Counted from the first letter of the stretch, positions 42,037 to 51,442 are shown. The stretch: 64,000 bases of DNA from Paraburkholderia unamae (GCF_003268775.1 NZ_QLSU01000034.1:41334-105333), one strand, 5' to 3'. Program-made: numbers and translations. Notes: generated by a model from the letters alone, not told the origin.

Positions 42037-43308
42037 ATGAGCGCAGCAGCCGCTTCCTTTGAATCCCAGCCTCAGGCCACCGGCGCGAAAGGCGCGGGGC
42101 CGCTCGCGGGCGTGAAAGTCCTCGAACTCGGCACGCTGATCGCGGGCCCGTTCGCGGCGCGCTTTCTCGGCGAGTTCGGCGCCGAGGTCATCAAGATCGA
42201 AGACCCCAAGGGGGGCGATCCGCTGCGCAAATGGCGCAAGCTCTACCCCGAAGCGGGCGGCACGTCGCTCTGGTGGGCCGTGCAGGCGCGCAACAAGAAG
42301 TCGGTCACGGTGAATCTCAAGGCCGAAGAGGGCAAGGAGATCGTGCGGCGGCTGGCGAAGGAAGCCGATATCGTCATCGAGAACTTCCGGCCAGGTCTGC
42401 TCGAAAAGCTCGGGCTCGGTTACGACGTGCTCTCGAAGGAGAATCCCGGCCTCGTGATGGTGCGCCTTTCGGGCTACGGCCAGACCGGCCCGTATCGCGA
42501 TCGTCCGGGCTTCGGCGCGATCGCCGAATCGATGGGCGGCCTGCGCCACATCACCGGCTATCCCGACCTGCCGCCGCCGCGCATCGGCATTTCGATCGGC
42601 GACTCGATCGCGGCGCTGCACGGCGTGATCGGCGCGATGATGGCGCTCCATCATCGCAACATGAACGGCGGCAGCGGCCAGATCGTCGATGTGGCGCTCT
42701 ACGAGGCCGTGTTCAACATGATGGAAAGCGTGGTGCCCGAGTACGGCGTGTACGGCATGGTGCGCGAGCGCACCGGCGCGTCGCTGCCGGGCATCGTGCC
42801 GTCGAACACGTATCCGTGCCGCGACGGCAGCATCGTGATCGGCGGCAACAGCGATCCCATTTTCAAGCGCCTCATGACGGCCATCGACCGCGCCGATCTC
42901 GCCAACGATCCCGCACTCGCTCACAACGACGGCCGCGTGCCGCGCACGGCGGAGATCGACGGCGCGATCGCGGCGTGGCTCTCCACGCGCACCATCGACG
43001 AAGCGCTCGACGTGCTCAACGCCGCCGATGTGCCCGTGGGCCGCATCTACAGCGTAGCCGACATGTTCGCCGATCCGCAGTTCGCCGCGCGCCAGATGAT
43101 CCAGCAATTCCGCTGGCAGGCCCCGGGCGCGCAGGAAGGCGAGGGCGTGGACGTGGCGCTGCCCGCGGTCACGCCCAAGCTCTCGGCTACGCCCGGCGAC
43201 ACGCGCTGGCTCGGCCCGGCATTGGGTGAACATACCGATGAAGTCTTGCAGTCGCTGGGTTATGATGCAGACCACATCGCACGGTTGCGCGAACAACAAA
43301 TCGTCTGA
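42037..43308 (+). CDS. CaiB/BaiF-type (class III) CoA-transferase
   Basis: A 423-aa class III CoA-transferase. It shows GPLAGVKVLELGTLIAGPFAARFLGEFGAEVIKIE, followed by NKKSVTVNLK and the catalytic-Asp region GQIVDVALYEAVFNMMES. Family members transfer CoA between organic acids such as oxalate/formate, carnitine or succinate/mesaconate; the substrate here is not clear. ATG 42037 has AAAGGAGA ahead. The ABC importer genes begin 127 bases downstream on the same strand, which suggests that the enzyme activates the imported acid. Confidence 0.87.
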   Translation: MSAAAASFESQPQATGAKGAGPLAGVKVLELGTLIAGPFAARFLGEFGAEVIKIEDPKGGDPLRKWRKLYPEAGGTSLWWAVQARNKKSVTVNLKAEEGKEIVRRLAKEADIVIENFRPGLLEKLGLGYDVLSKENPGLVMVRLSGYGQTGPYRDRPGFGAIAESMGGLRHITGYPDLPPPRIGISIGDSIAALHGVIGAMMALHHRNMNGGSGQIVDVALYEAVFNMMESVVPEYGVYGMVRERTGASLPGIVPSNTYPCRDGSIVIGGNSDPIFKRLMTAIDRADLANDPALAHNDGRVPRTAEIDGAIAAWLSTRTIDEALDVLNAADVPVGRIYSVADMFADPQFAARQMIQQFRWQAPGAQEGEGVDVALPAVTPKLSATPGDTRWLGPALGEHTDEVLQSLGYDADHIARLREQQIV

Positions 43309-43435
43309 GACCACTCACGTCCAGGTAGTTTGATGCAACACGGCCGCGAGCCAGGCACGCGCGGCGGCCGTTACGCCAACCCTCCGCGTGCGCCAGGCTT
43401 GCACAAAAAACACAACAAGCACTGGAGACTCGCTC

Positions 43436-44473
43436 ATGCAACGCAGAAGCTTTCTCGCCGGTACGGCCGCGCTCGCGGCCGCCTCGCTCGGCGCCTCGCC
43501 GCTCGCCTTCGCCCAGCAAAACAAGCTCGAAACGAAGAAGGTTGCGATTGCGGTCGGCGGCAAGAACCTCTTTTACTACCTGCCGCTCACGATCGCCGAG
43601 CGGCGCGGCTTCTTCAAGGACGAAGGCCTCGAGGTCGAGATTTCCGACTTCGCGGGCGGCTCGCAGGCGCTCAAAGCGGCGGTGGGCGGCAGCGCCGATG
43701 TCGTGTCCGGCGCGTTCGAACACACCATCCTGCTGCAAGCGCAGCACCAGATGTTCCGCGAGTTCGTGCTGCAAGGCCGCGCGCCGCAGATCGTGCTGGC
43801 CGTCTCGAAGAAGTCGATGCCCAACTTCAAGGGCGTCGCTGACCTGAAGGGCAAGAAGATCGGCGTGACCGCGCCGGGCTCGTCCACTTCGATCATGGCG
43901 AGCTTCGTGCTCGCCAAGGCGGGGCTCAAGCCCACCGATGTCGCGTTCATCGGCGTGGGCGCGGGGGCGGGTGCGATCGCCGCGTTGCAGTCGGGCCAGA
44001 TCGACGCGCTCGCGAACCTCGACCCGGTGATGACCAAGCTCGACCGCGCGGGCGACATTCGCGTGGTGGCGGATACGCGCACGCTCGCCGACACGCATTC
44101 GGTGTTCGGCGGCGACATGCCGGCGGGCTGCCTCTATGCGTCGGAAAGCTTCATCACGAAGAATCCGAACACCACGCAGGCGCTCACCACGGCGATGGTG
44201 CGCGCGCTCAAGTGGCTCCAGGGCGCAACGGGCTCGCAACTCATCGACACCGTACCCGAGAGCTATCTGCTCGGCGACCGCGCGCTCTATCTCGCGGCAT
44301 GGGACCACGTGAAGGAGGCGCTGTCGCCGGACGGCCTGATGCCCGCCGGCGGCCCCGCCACGGCGCTCAAGACCTTGCAGTTCGACCCGAACATCAAGGG
44401 CAAGCCCATCGATCTCTCGAAGACGTGGACCAACGACTTCGTGAAGAAGTCGCTCGCGACCGTCAAGAGCTGA
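43436..44473 (+). CDS. NMT1/SsuA-like periplasmic substrate-binding protein
   Basis: A 345-aa binding protein of the SsuA/TauA/NMT1 type. The signal peptide carries a twin-arginine-like RRSFL (3-7) and ends near SPLAFAQQ. The mature part starts KVAIAVGGKNLFYYLPLTIAERRGFFKDEGLEVEI, and its ligand region is GVTAPGSSTSIMASFVLAKAGL. The ligand is not predictable; relatives bind sulfonates, nitriles, aromatic acids or thiamine precursors. A GGAG Shine-Dalgarno sets ATG 43436. It is followed by the ATPase and permease genes. Confidence 0.87.
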   Translation: MQRRSFLAGTAALAAASLGASPLAFAQQNKLETKKVAIAVGGKNLFYYLPLTIAERRGFFKDEGLEVEISDFAGGSQALKAAVGGSADVVSGAFEHTILLQAQHQMFREFVLQGRAPQIVLAVSKKSMPNFKGVADLKGKKIGVTAPGSSTSIMASFVLAKAGLKPTDVAFIGVGAGAGAIAALQSGQIDALANLDPVMTKLDRAGDIRVVADTRTLADTHSVFGGDMPAGCLYASESFITKNPNTTQALTTAMVRALKWLQGATGSQLIDTVPESYLLGDRALYLAAWDHVKEALSPDGLMPAGGPATALKTLQFDPNIKGKPIDLSKTWTNDFVKKSLATVKS

Positions 44474-44551
44474 TTCCCGCGGCGGGCGAACCACGCTTCG
44501 CCCGCCGCCGCGATCCTGTTTCCCGCTGCTGCCTGCTTCCGCCTCACGACG

Positions 44552-45364
44552 ATGACCGTACCCGCTCTCGCGCTCGACAACATCACCTGCACCTTCGCTT
44601 CACGCGAGGACCGTTCGCAACGCTACACCGCCGTCGCGAACGCGACGCTGCATATCGCGCCTGGCGAATTCGTTTCGGTCGTCGGCCCGACGGGGTGCGG
44701 CAAGTCCACGCTGCTCAACGTGGGCGCCGGGCTGCTCGCGCCGTCTTCGGGCTCCGTGAGCGTGTTCGGCGAGCGTTTGGACGGGCTGAACCGCCGCGCG
44801 GGCTACATGTTCCAGGCCGACGCGCTGATGCCGTGGCGCAGCGCGCTCGACAACGTGATGGCGGGTCTCACGTTTCGCGGCGTCGCGGCCGGCGAGGCGC
44901 GCGCGCGGGCCGAGGAGTGGCTCAAGCGCGTAGGCCTCGGCGGCTTTGGCGACCGCTATCCGCACCAGCTTTCGGGCGGCATGAGAAAGCGCGTGGCGAT
45001 GGCGCAGACGCTCATTCTCGACCCCGACATCATCCTGATGGACGAGCCGTTTTCGGCGCTCGACATCCAGACGCGCCAGCTCATGGAGAACGAGTTGCTC
45101 GACCTGTGGGCCGCGAAGCGCAAGGCGGTGCTGTTCATCACGCACGATCTGGACGAGGCGATCGCGATGTCGGATCGCGTGGTCGTGCTGTCGGCGGGGC
45201 CGGGCACGCACCCGATCGGCGAATTCACCATCGATCTGCCGCGCCCGCGCGACGTGGCGGAGGTGCGCTCGCAGCCGCGCTTCGTGGAGCTGCACGCGCA
45301 GATCTGGGGCGTGCTGCGCGACGAGGTGCTCAAGGGCTATCAGCAGCAGCTTGCCGCGGGGTAA
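44552..45364 (+). CDS. ABC transporter ATPase, SsuB/TauB type
   Basis: A 270-aa ATPase. Walker A is GPTGCGKST (45-53), signature LSGGM (140-144), Walker B IILMDEP (160-166), and the switch histidine is in FITHDLDEAIAMSDR. It powers the importer formed with the neighbouring permease and the binding protein. The permease ATG follows its stop directly, so the two are probably coupled. Confidence 0.93.
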   Translation: MTVPALALDNITCTFASREDRSQRYTAVANATLHIAPGEFVSVVGPTGCGKSTLLNVGAGLLAPSSGSVSVFGERLDGLNRRAGYMFQADALMPWRSALDNVMAGLTFRGVAAGEARARAEEWLKRVGLGGFGDRYPHQLSGGMRKRVAMAQTLILDPDIILMDEPFSALDIQTRQLMENELLDLWAAKRKAVLFITHDLDEAIAMSDRVVVLSAGPGTHPIGEFTIDLPRPRDVAEVRSQPRFVELHAQIWGVLRDEVLKGYQQQLAAG

Positions 45365-46237
45365 ATGAGCATGGCGCAATCCAGAGATATAAACCGTAAA
45401 GAGACCGGCATCATGTGGAAACGGCTGCGCCCGAACCGGGACAACCTCATCGTGTGGCAGTGGCTGCTGCTCGTCGCGTGCTTCGCGCTGTGGTACGTGT
45501 TCACGAGTCCGACGCTACTGCCGCCGTTCTATTTCGACGACGCGAACAAGGCCGCATTCTTCTTCGGCGAGCCGCAAAAGGTGCTCTTGCGCATCTGGGA
45601 GTGGTTCACGACCGGGGAGATCTGGCTGCACCTGTGGGTGACGCTCGTCGAAACGGTGCTCGCCTTCGTGATCGGCACCGTGAGCGGCCTGGGCGTCGGC
45701 TTGTGGCTCGCGCTCGCGCCCACGTCCAGCGCGCTTTTCGACCCCTACATCAAGGCCGCGAACTCGATGCCGCGCGTGATTCTCGCGCCGATCTTCGGCG
45801 TGTGGTTCGGCCTCGGCATCTGGTCGAAGGTCGCGCTCGGCGTCACGCTCGTGTTCTTCATCGTGTTCTTCAACGTCTATCAAGGCGTGAAGGAAGTGAG
45901 TCCCGTGGTGCTCGCGAACGCGCGCATGCTCGGCGCGAACCGCAAGCAACTGCTGCGTCACGTTTATCTGCCGAGCGCGACGAGCTGGGTGTTTTCGAGC
46001 CTGCATACGTCGGTTGGGCTCGCGTTCGTCGGCTCGGTGGTGGGCGAGTATCTCGGCTCGGCGAGCGGCGTGGGCTATCTGATCCTGCAAGCCGAAGGCA
46101 CCTTCGACATCAACACGGTGTTCGCGGGCATTCTCGTGCTGACCGCGTTCGCGCTGATTCTCGACGCGCTGGTGGGGCTTGCCGAGCGGCGCCTCATGAA
46201 GTGGCAGCCGAAGACGGGCGACACCGAAAGGCTTTGA
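45365..46237 (+). CDS. ABC transporter permease, SsuC/TauC type
   Basis: A 290-aa inner-membrane permease with about six helices. The first is at about 27-45 (WQWLLLVACFALWYVFT). The EAA loop is seen around ANARMLGANRKQLLRHVYLPSATSWVFSSLH. The ATG at 45365 immediately follows the ATPase stop; an ATG at 45413 (MWKRLRP), with AGAG ahead, is an alternative start. It completes the importer with the two preceding genes. Confidence 0.9.
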   Translation: MSMAQSRDINRKETGIMWKRLRPNRDNLIVWQWLLLVACFALWYVFTSPTLLPPFYFDDANKAAFFFGEPQKVLLRIWEWFTTGEIWLHLWVTLVETVLAFVIGTVSGLGVGLWLALAPTSSALFDPYIKAANSMPRVILAPIFGVWFGLGIWSKVALGVTLVFFIVFFNVYQGVKEVSPVVLANARMLGANRKQLLRHVYLPSATSWVFSSLHTSVGLAFVGSVVGEYLGSASGVGYLILQAEGTFDINTVFAGILVLTAFALILDALVGLAERRLMKWQPKTGDTERL

Positions 46238-46286
46238 GCGTGAGGTGAGGGCATGAAGCCAGGGCGCACCGCGCGCCTCATCATGC

Positions 46287-46325
46287 AAAACGGCCCGCAC
46301 ATCATCGCGAGCCGTTTTTGTTTTG
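46287..46325. terminator. Terminator between the ABC operon and the quinone oxidoreductase gene
   Basis: AAAACGGC (46287-46294) pairs with GCCGTTTT (46311-46318) around a 16-base interior. T-rich sequence follows on the plus strand and A residues precede it, so it may act on both strands. Confidence 0.6.
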
Positions 46326-46347
46326 CCGCCTGCTTTGTCTGAAACGA

Positions 46348-47319
46348 TCAGGGCTCGATCACGATCTTGCCCGTCACTTTGCGCGAAGCCATGTCCTTGA
46401 GCGCCTGCGCCGTGTCGGCGAGCGTGTAGCGCTTCGAGACATAGGGCTTGAGCTTGCCTTCGCCGATCCAGCCCACCATCTGCGCGAACGCGGCCGCATT
46501 GTGCTGCGGTTCGCGGCGCGCGAAATCGCCCCAGAACACGCCGACGATGCTTGCACCCTTGAGCAGCGCGAGATTGAACGGCAGCTTCGGAATCTCGCCG
46601 TTCGCGAAACCCACCACGAGATAGCGCCCGCGCCAGCCGATGCTGCGGAACGCCGGTTCCGCATACGCGCCGCCCACCGGGTCGTAGATCACATCGGGAC
46701 CTTTGCCGTCGGTGAGCGCCTTGATGCGCTCGCGCAAGTCCTCGGTGCTGTAGTTGATCGTGGCGTCCGCACCGAAGCGGCGGCACACTTCGAGCTTTTC
46801 TTCGCTCGACGCGGCGGCGATCACGCGCGCGCCGAGCACCTTGCCGATCTCCACCGCCGCGAGTCCCACGCCGCCCGCCGCGCCGAGCACGAGCATCGTC
46901 TCGCCCGCGCGCAGCGCCGCGCGATCCACCACGGCGTGATGCGAGGTGCCGTAGGCGAGCGTGAACGCGGCGGCCGTCGCGAAGTCGGCGCCCTCGGGCA
47001 GCGGCACGCAGGCCGATGCGTCGGCAATCGCCTGCCCGGCGAACGCGCCGGTGCCCACATAGGCCACCACGCGCGTGCCGGGCGCGAGCTTCACGCCTTC
47101 GCCCACGGCGCGCACCACGCCAGCGAGTTCGGCGCCGGGCGTGAAAGGCAGCGGCGGCTTCATCTGATACTTGTTCTCGATGATGAGCACGTCGGGAAAG
47201 TTGACGGCCGCGGCTTTCACGTCGATGACCACCTGGCCCGCACCCGGCACGAGGTCGGGCAGGTCTTCGAGCGTGAGCGAGTCGGGCGGGCCGTACTGGT
47301 TGCAGCGGATTGCGCGCAT
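46348..47319 (-). CDS. NADPH:quinone oxidoreductase family protein (zinc-less MDR)
   Basis: A 323-aa medium-chain dehydrogenase/reductase without zinc ligands. The N-terminus MRAIRCNQYGPPDSLTLEDLP, the segment AAAVNFPDVLIIENKYQ, and the NADPH motif LGAAGGVGLAAVEIGKVLGA are typical of quinone oxidoreductases. The start at 47319 follows CAGGAGACACG; the upstream extension is not conserved. It is convergent with the ABC operon. The physiological substrate is unknown. Confidence 0.88.
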   Translation of the reverse strand: MRAIRCNQYGPPDSLTLEDLPDLVPGAGQVVIDVKAAAVNFPDVLIIENKYQMKPPLPFTPGAELAGVVRAVGEGVKLAPGTRVVAYVGTGAFAGQAIADASACVPLPEGADFATAAAFTLAYGTSHHAVVDRAALRAGETMLVLGAAGGVGLAAVEIGKVLGARVIAAASSEEKLEVCRRFGADATINYSTEDLRERIKALTDGKGPDVIYDPVGGAYAEPAFRSIGWRGRYLVVGFANGEIPKLPFNLALLKGASIVGVFWGDFARREPQHNAAAFAQMVGWIGEGKLKPYVSKRYTLADTAQALKDMASRKVTGKIVIEP

Positions 47320-47590
47320 CGTGTCTCCTGTCTGTGTTTCGTTTGCGTCGATTCGGTGTGTCGATTCTTTTGCTTCGGTGATGGAGTCGCTCCAGCGGGA
47401 CAGTGTACGGCAATCCGCATGCATGCGAACGATCGTGCGATTTATTTCATGCCGCACATGAGCGCATGGCGTGCGCGAATGCTTCACGCTTCGGCGCATG
47501 AACGGGGCACAGGAAGCGGCACTGCAAAGCCAGCGGGCCAACGCCGCGCAGCGCGTTCCGGCTGTCGTTCGCCTGCCTTCTTTCCTCGGT

Positions 47591-47596
47591 TACAAT
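47591..47596 (+). promoter_or_regulatory. -10 box placing the surE transcript start at its ATG
   Basis: TACAAT ends six bases before the surE ATG (47603), the same geometry as at dnaX. No Shine-Dalgarno lies in between. Confidence 0.5.
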
Positions 47597-47602
47597 CGCT
47601 CG

Positions 47603-48364
47603 ATGCGAATACTACTCAGCAACGACGACGGTTATCTCGCCCCCGGCCTCGCTGCGCTCCATGAGGCGCTCAAGCCGCTCGGCGAAGTCACGGTGATGGC
47701 GCCCGAGCAGAATTGCAGCGCCGCATCGAACTCGCTCACGCTGTGGCGCCCGCTGTCGGTGCTGCGCTCGGCCACGACCGGCTTCTACTACGTGAACGGC
47801 ACGCCCACCGACTCGGTGCACATCGCGCTCACGGGCATGCTCGACCAGAAGCCCGACCTCGTGGTCTCCGGCATCAACAACGGCCAGAACATGGGCGAGG
47901 ACACGCTGTACTCGGGCACGGTGGCCGCGGCGACCGAAGGCATCATGTTCGGCGTGCCCGCCATTGCGTTTTCGCTCGTCGACAAGGACTGGGTCCACCT
48001 CGATTCCGCCGCGCGCGTCGCGGCCGAGATCGTGGCGCACTACCTCGCGAACCCGCTGCCGGGTCATCCGCTGCTCAACGTTAACATCCCGAATTTGCCG
48101 TATGACGAGCTCGGTGAGTGGCGCGTCACGCGTCTCGGCAAGCGTCATCCCTCGCAGCCCGTGATCCGCCAGACCAACCCGCGCGGCGAGCCGATCTACT
48201 GGATCGGGCCGTCGGGCAGCGCGCTCGACGCAAGCGAAGGCACGGACTTTCACGCGGTATCGAACGGCCACGTGTCGATCACGCCGCTGCAACTCGACCT
48301 CACGCACACGCAGATGTTGCCCGCGACGCACGACTGGGCGCGCAAGGGCGGCAGTGCTTCATGA
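47603..48364 (+). CDS. surE: SurE 5'/3'-nucleotidase
   Basis: A metal-dependent survival-phase phosphatase, 253 aa, acting on nucleoside monophosphates. The metal-binding N-terminus LLSNDDGYLAPGL has the adjacent aspartates D8 and D9, and VVSGINNGQNMGEDTLYSGTVAAATEG is highly conserved. It is the first gene of the surE-pcm-nlpD-rpoS cluster. Its stop overlaps the pcm ATG. Confidence 0.95.
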   Translation: MRILLSNDDGYLAPGLAALHEALKPLGEVTVMAPEQNCSAASNSLTLWRPLSVLRSATTGFYYVNGTPTDSVHIALTGMLDQKPDLVVSGINNGQNMGEDTLYSGTVAAATEGIMFGVPAIAFSLVDKDWVHLDSAARVAAEIVAHYLANPLPGHPLLNVNIPNLPYDELGEWRVTRLGKRHPSQPVIRQTNPRGEPIYWIGPSGSALDASEGTDFHAVSNGHVSITPLQLDLTHTQMLPATHDWARKGGSAS

Positions 48365-49407
48365 CGGGCGAGCGCACGAAGCGTTTTCCGCTTGGGCTTG
48401 CTGATCTGGTGCGCGAGCCGCGCCGGCGCGACACGCGTCCCGGCGACGCGCGCACGCCGCTCGCGGGCGTGGGCAGTGGCGGCGCCGCGAAGGCCGCTGT
48501 CGGCCAGGCGGTGAAGCCCGTTGTGAAGTCCACGGCACCCGCGCCGTTCAAGGCTTCGCCCGTGAAGCCTGTCAATGCAACAAAGCCGACTAACGTGAAG
48601 CCGATGGCAGCGAAGCCAGCGGCCGTTACGCCGGTCGGCGCGAAAAAATCCACACCCGCCGCCGTGAGCGCCACGCCGTCGCGAGCCGCGACTACGGGCA
48701 GCGCGGGCGCGCCCGCCGTTGCGCTCAACGGCGCGCATGCGCTGACTTCGGAACGCGTACGCGAACGCATGGTCGAACGCCTGCGTGCAAACGGCATTGC
48801 CGATGCGCGCGTGCTTCAGGCGCTCGCGGTCGTGCCGCGCCACATGTTCGTCGATCCCGGGCTTGCTACCCAGGCGTACGAAGATGCGGCGTTGCCGATC
48901 GGTCATCACCAGACCATCTCGAAGCCTTCCGTGGTCGCGCGCATGCTCGAACTGGCAGGCGCGGGCCGCGTGCTGGAGCGCGTGCTGGAAATCGGCACCG
49001 GCTGTGGCTATCAGGCCGCGGTGCTGAGCCAGATTGCGCGCGACGTGTATTCCATTGAACGCATCAAGCCGTTATACGAGCGCGCGAAGACGAATCTTCG
49101 TCCGCTGCGTATTCCGAATATCCGCTTGCACTACGGTGACGGACGGCTCGGTTTGCCGTCGGCGGCGCCGTTTGACGCGATCGTGATCGCCGCCGCGGGC
49201 TTCGACGTGCCGCAGGCGCTGCTTGAGCAACTCGCCATTGGCGGGCGGCTCGTGGCGCCGGTGGCCGTGTCAGGCACGCAAGGGGCGGCAGGCGCCGGCG
49301 AAGCCATGCAGGTTCTCACGCTCGTCGAGCGTACGGGACCGGCGCAGTGGCGGGAGTCGCGCCTGGATCGCGTTTTCTTTGTCCCCTTAAAATCTGGAGT
49401 GATCTGA
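48361..49407 (+). CDS. pcm: Protein-L-isoaspartate O-methyltransferase with long N-terminal extension
   Basis: Pcm repairs isoaspartyl residues using S-adenosylmethionine. It is 348 aa, against about 210 in E. coli. The catalytic domain is residues 128-348, with MFVDPGLATQAYEDAALPIGHHQTISKP and the SAM motif VLEIGTGCGYQAAVL (208-222). Residues 20-125 are a low-complexity Ala/Pro/Lys/Val region with repeated KP and VKP steps. The ATG overlaps the surE stop (ATGA), so the extension is translated. nlpD and rpoS follow. Confidence 0.92.
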   Translation: MTGERTKRFPLGLADLVREPRRRDTRPGDARTPLAGVGSGGAAKAAVGQAVKPVVKSTAPAPFKASPVKPVNATKPTNVKPMAAKPAAVTPVGAKKSTPAAVSATPSRAATTGSAGAPAVALNGAHALTSERVRERMVERLRANGIADARVLQALAVVPRHMFVDPGLATQAYEDAALPIGHHQTISKPSVVARMLELAGAGRVLERVLEIGTGCGYQAAVLSQIARDVYSIERIKPLYERAKTNLRPLRIPNIRLHYGDGRLGLPSAAPFDAIVIAAAGFDVPQALLEQLAIGGRLVAPVAVSGTQGAAGAGEAMQVLTLVERTGPAQWRESRLDRVFFVPLKSGVI

Positions 49408-49412
49408 ATCCG

Positions 49413-50309
49413 ATGAGTATGTTGCGCGCGATCCAAAGAAACCGCCTGCATGTCGACCTGACCGTGGCCACCCGTGGCGCCTCGGTCATCGCGCTTTGTC
49501 TTCTGACCGCATGTGCCACGCGACTCGATCAGGCACCCGTCGTGGACCGCACCGCGCCGCTCGGCACGGCGGCGCAGCCACCGGTGCCGCTCGGGCCGCC
49601 GCCTCCGGGATATTACCGGGTGAAGCCGGGCGATACTCTCTATAGGATTGCGCTCGAAAACGGACAGAATTATCGCGACATCGCGACGTGGAACAATCTC
49701 ACCAATCCGAACCAGATTGAAGTGGATCAGTTGTTGCGCGTGGTGCCGCCGGGTGCGAACGCAAGCGCCAGCACGCCGGGCGTCGTGACCGCGCCGGTGC
49801 CGGGCGTGGGCGTGGCACCGGGCGCGCCGGCTGCACCGGCAGCGGGTTCGGCGGCGCAGCCGCCGCTCTACGGTTCGGCAGCGAATGCAGCGCAGCCGCA
49901 GCAGCCGCCGGCAAGCGCCGGCGACATGGCCGCGGCGCCGGGAAGTCTTGCGCTTGCATGGCCGGTGCGTGGTCCGGTGCTCAACGGCTTCGACGATTCG
50001 AAGAACAAGGGCATCAATATCGGCGGCGCGGCGGGCGATCCTGTCAAGGCGGCCGGTGATGGACGCGTGGTTTATGCCGGAAATGGGCTGCGCGGTTACG
50101 GCAATCTCATTATCATCAAGCATGACGCGACGTTTTTGACCGCGTACGCACACAACCGGACTTTGATGGTAAAAGAAGGGGATGCGGTCACCAAAGGTCA
50201 GAAGATCGCCGAAATGGGCAATACCGACTCGGACCGGGTGATGCTGCATTTCGAAGTACGCCGTCAGGGTAAGCCCGTCGACCCACTGAAGTACTTGCCG
50301 CCGCAATAA
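49413..50309 (+). CDS. nlpD: NlpD/LppB-like lipoprotein with LysM and LytM domains
   Basis: An outer-membrane lipoprotein activator of amidases, 298 aa. The lipobox LLTAC has C34. A LysM domain (about 62-106, YYRVKPGDTLYRIA) binds peptidoglycan. A Pro/Ala-rich linker leads to the C-terminal M23 domain. The first zinc histidine of active LytM enzymes is absent while the MLHFEVR strand is kept, so it is probably catalytically inactive, as in E. coli NlpD. It precedes rpoS by 13 bases; in other proteobacteria the nlpD region carries an rpoS promoter. Confidence 0.92.
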   Translation: MSMLRAIQRNRLHVDLTVATRGASVIALCLLTACATRLDQAPVVDRTAPLGTAAQPPVPLGPPPPGYYRVKPGDTLYRIALENGQNYRDIATWNNLTNPNQIEVDQLLRVVPPGANASASTPGVVTAPVPGVGVAPGAPAAPAAGSAAQPPLYGSAANAAQPQQPPASAGDMAAAPGSLALAWPVRGPVLNGFDDSKNKGINIGGAAGDPVKAAGDGRVVYAGNGLRGYGNLIIIKHDATFLTAYAHNRTLMVKEGDAVTKGQKIAEMGNTDSDRVMLHFEVRRQGKPVDPLKYLPPQ

Positions 50310-50322
50310 AAGCGAGCCGACC

Positions 50323-51423
50323 ATGCCGAAATCGAAGCGCCGTCTGCAGCAATCCGAGTCTGACAGCCAAGCCGCCCAGGTTTCGGTGGAGGACGGCGCG
50401 CAGTCGGGCGACGACGACGCGTCGCCCGAACTCGACGGCGGCCGCGATTTCGAGGAGCGCGAGGAGCGTGAAGAGCGCGAGTCCGCCACCGAGGAGGGCG
50501 GCTCGGGCGAAGGCGCCGAGGCCCCGGCGCCCGACGCCGACGACTTCCGTGCCATGCTCCAGGCCGAACTCACGGCCGACACCATCCAGCATTATCTGAA
50601 CCGGATCAGCGTGAAGCCGCTGCTCACCGTCGAGGAGGAGCAGCGCTACTCGCGGCTTGCCAAGGCCGGCGAGTTCGAGGCGCGTCAGGTCATGATCGAG
50701 CGCAATCTGCGCCTCGTCGTGAGCATTGCCAAGGGATACCTCAATCGCGGCGTGCCGCTGCTCGACCTGATCGAGGAGGGCAACCTCGGCCTCATGCACG
50801 CAATCGAGAAATTCGATCCCACGCGCGGCTTCCGTTTTTCGACCTATGCGACCTGGTGGATACGCCAGAGCATCGAGCGCGCCATCATGAACCAGGCGCG
50901 CACCGTGCGCCTGCCGGTGCACGTGATCCGCGAGCTCAACCAGGTGCTGCGCGCGAAGCGCCATCTGGAAAAGAACTCGCTCAACACCGATTCGGCTTCC
51001 GAGCGGCGCGACGCGAGCATCGACGACATCGCCTATCTCACCGGCAAGACCAGCGAGGAAGTCACCGACATTCTCGCGCTCAACGAGCACACGGCGTCGC
51101 TCGACGCGCCGCTCGACCTCGACCCCGCGAGCAGCCTGCTCGACCTGCTGTCCGACGACCAGAGCCAGTCGCCGGACGCCGAAGTGCAGCACCGCGAGCT
51201 GGAAACGCTTACGCGCGCGTGGCTCGGCCGGCTATCCGACAAGCATCGCCATGTGATCGAGCGGCGCTTCGGGCTGAACCATATCGAGCCCGCCACGCTC
51301 GAAGAACTGGCCGACGAAATGGGCCTCACCCGCGAGCGCGTGCGGCAGATCCAGCAGGAAGCGCTGGTGCGCCTCAAGCGCTTTTTCGCTTCGAACGGCG
51401 TGCGCAAGGACGCCGTTCTATAA
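50323..51423 (+). CDS. rpoS: RNA polymerase sigma factor RpoS
   Basis: The stationary-phase/general stress sigma factor, 366 aa. The first 80 residues are acidic and variable. Region 2 has the GYLNRGVPLLDLIEEGNLGLMHAIEKFDPTRGFRFSTYATWWIRQSIERA core, and region 4 has LADEMGLTRERVRQIQQEAL. The position after surE-pcm-nlpD confirms RpoS rather than RpoD or RpoH. Confidence 0.95.
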   Translation: MPKSKRRLQQSESDSQAAQVSVEDGAQSGDDDASPELDGGRDFEEREEREERESATEEGGSGEGAEAPAPDADDFRAMLQAELTADTIQHYLNRISVKPLLTVEEEQRYSRLAKAGEFEARQVMIERNLRLVVSIAKGYLNRGVPLLDLIEEGNLGLMHAIEKFDPTRGFRFSTYATWWIRQSIERAIMNQARTVRLPVHVIRELNQVLRAKRHLEKNSLNTDSASERRDASIDDIAYLTGKTSEEVTDILALNEHTASLDAPLDLDPASSLLDLLSDDQSQSPDAEVQHRELETLTRAWLGRLSDKHRHVIERRFGLNHIEPATLEELADEMGLTRERVRQIQQEALVRLKRFFASNGVRKDAVL

Positions 51424-51442
51424 CATCTCGCAGTCCACCTGA

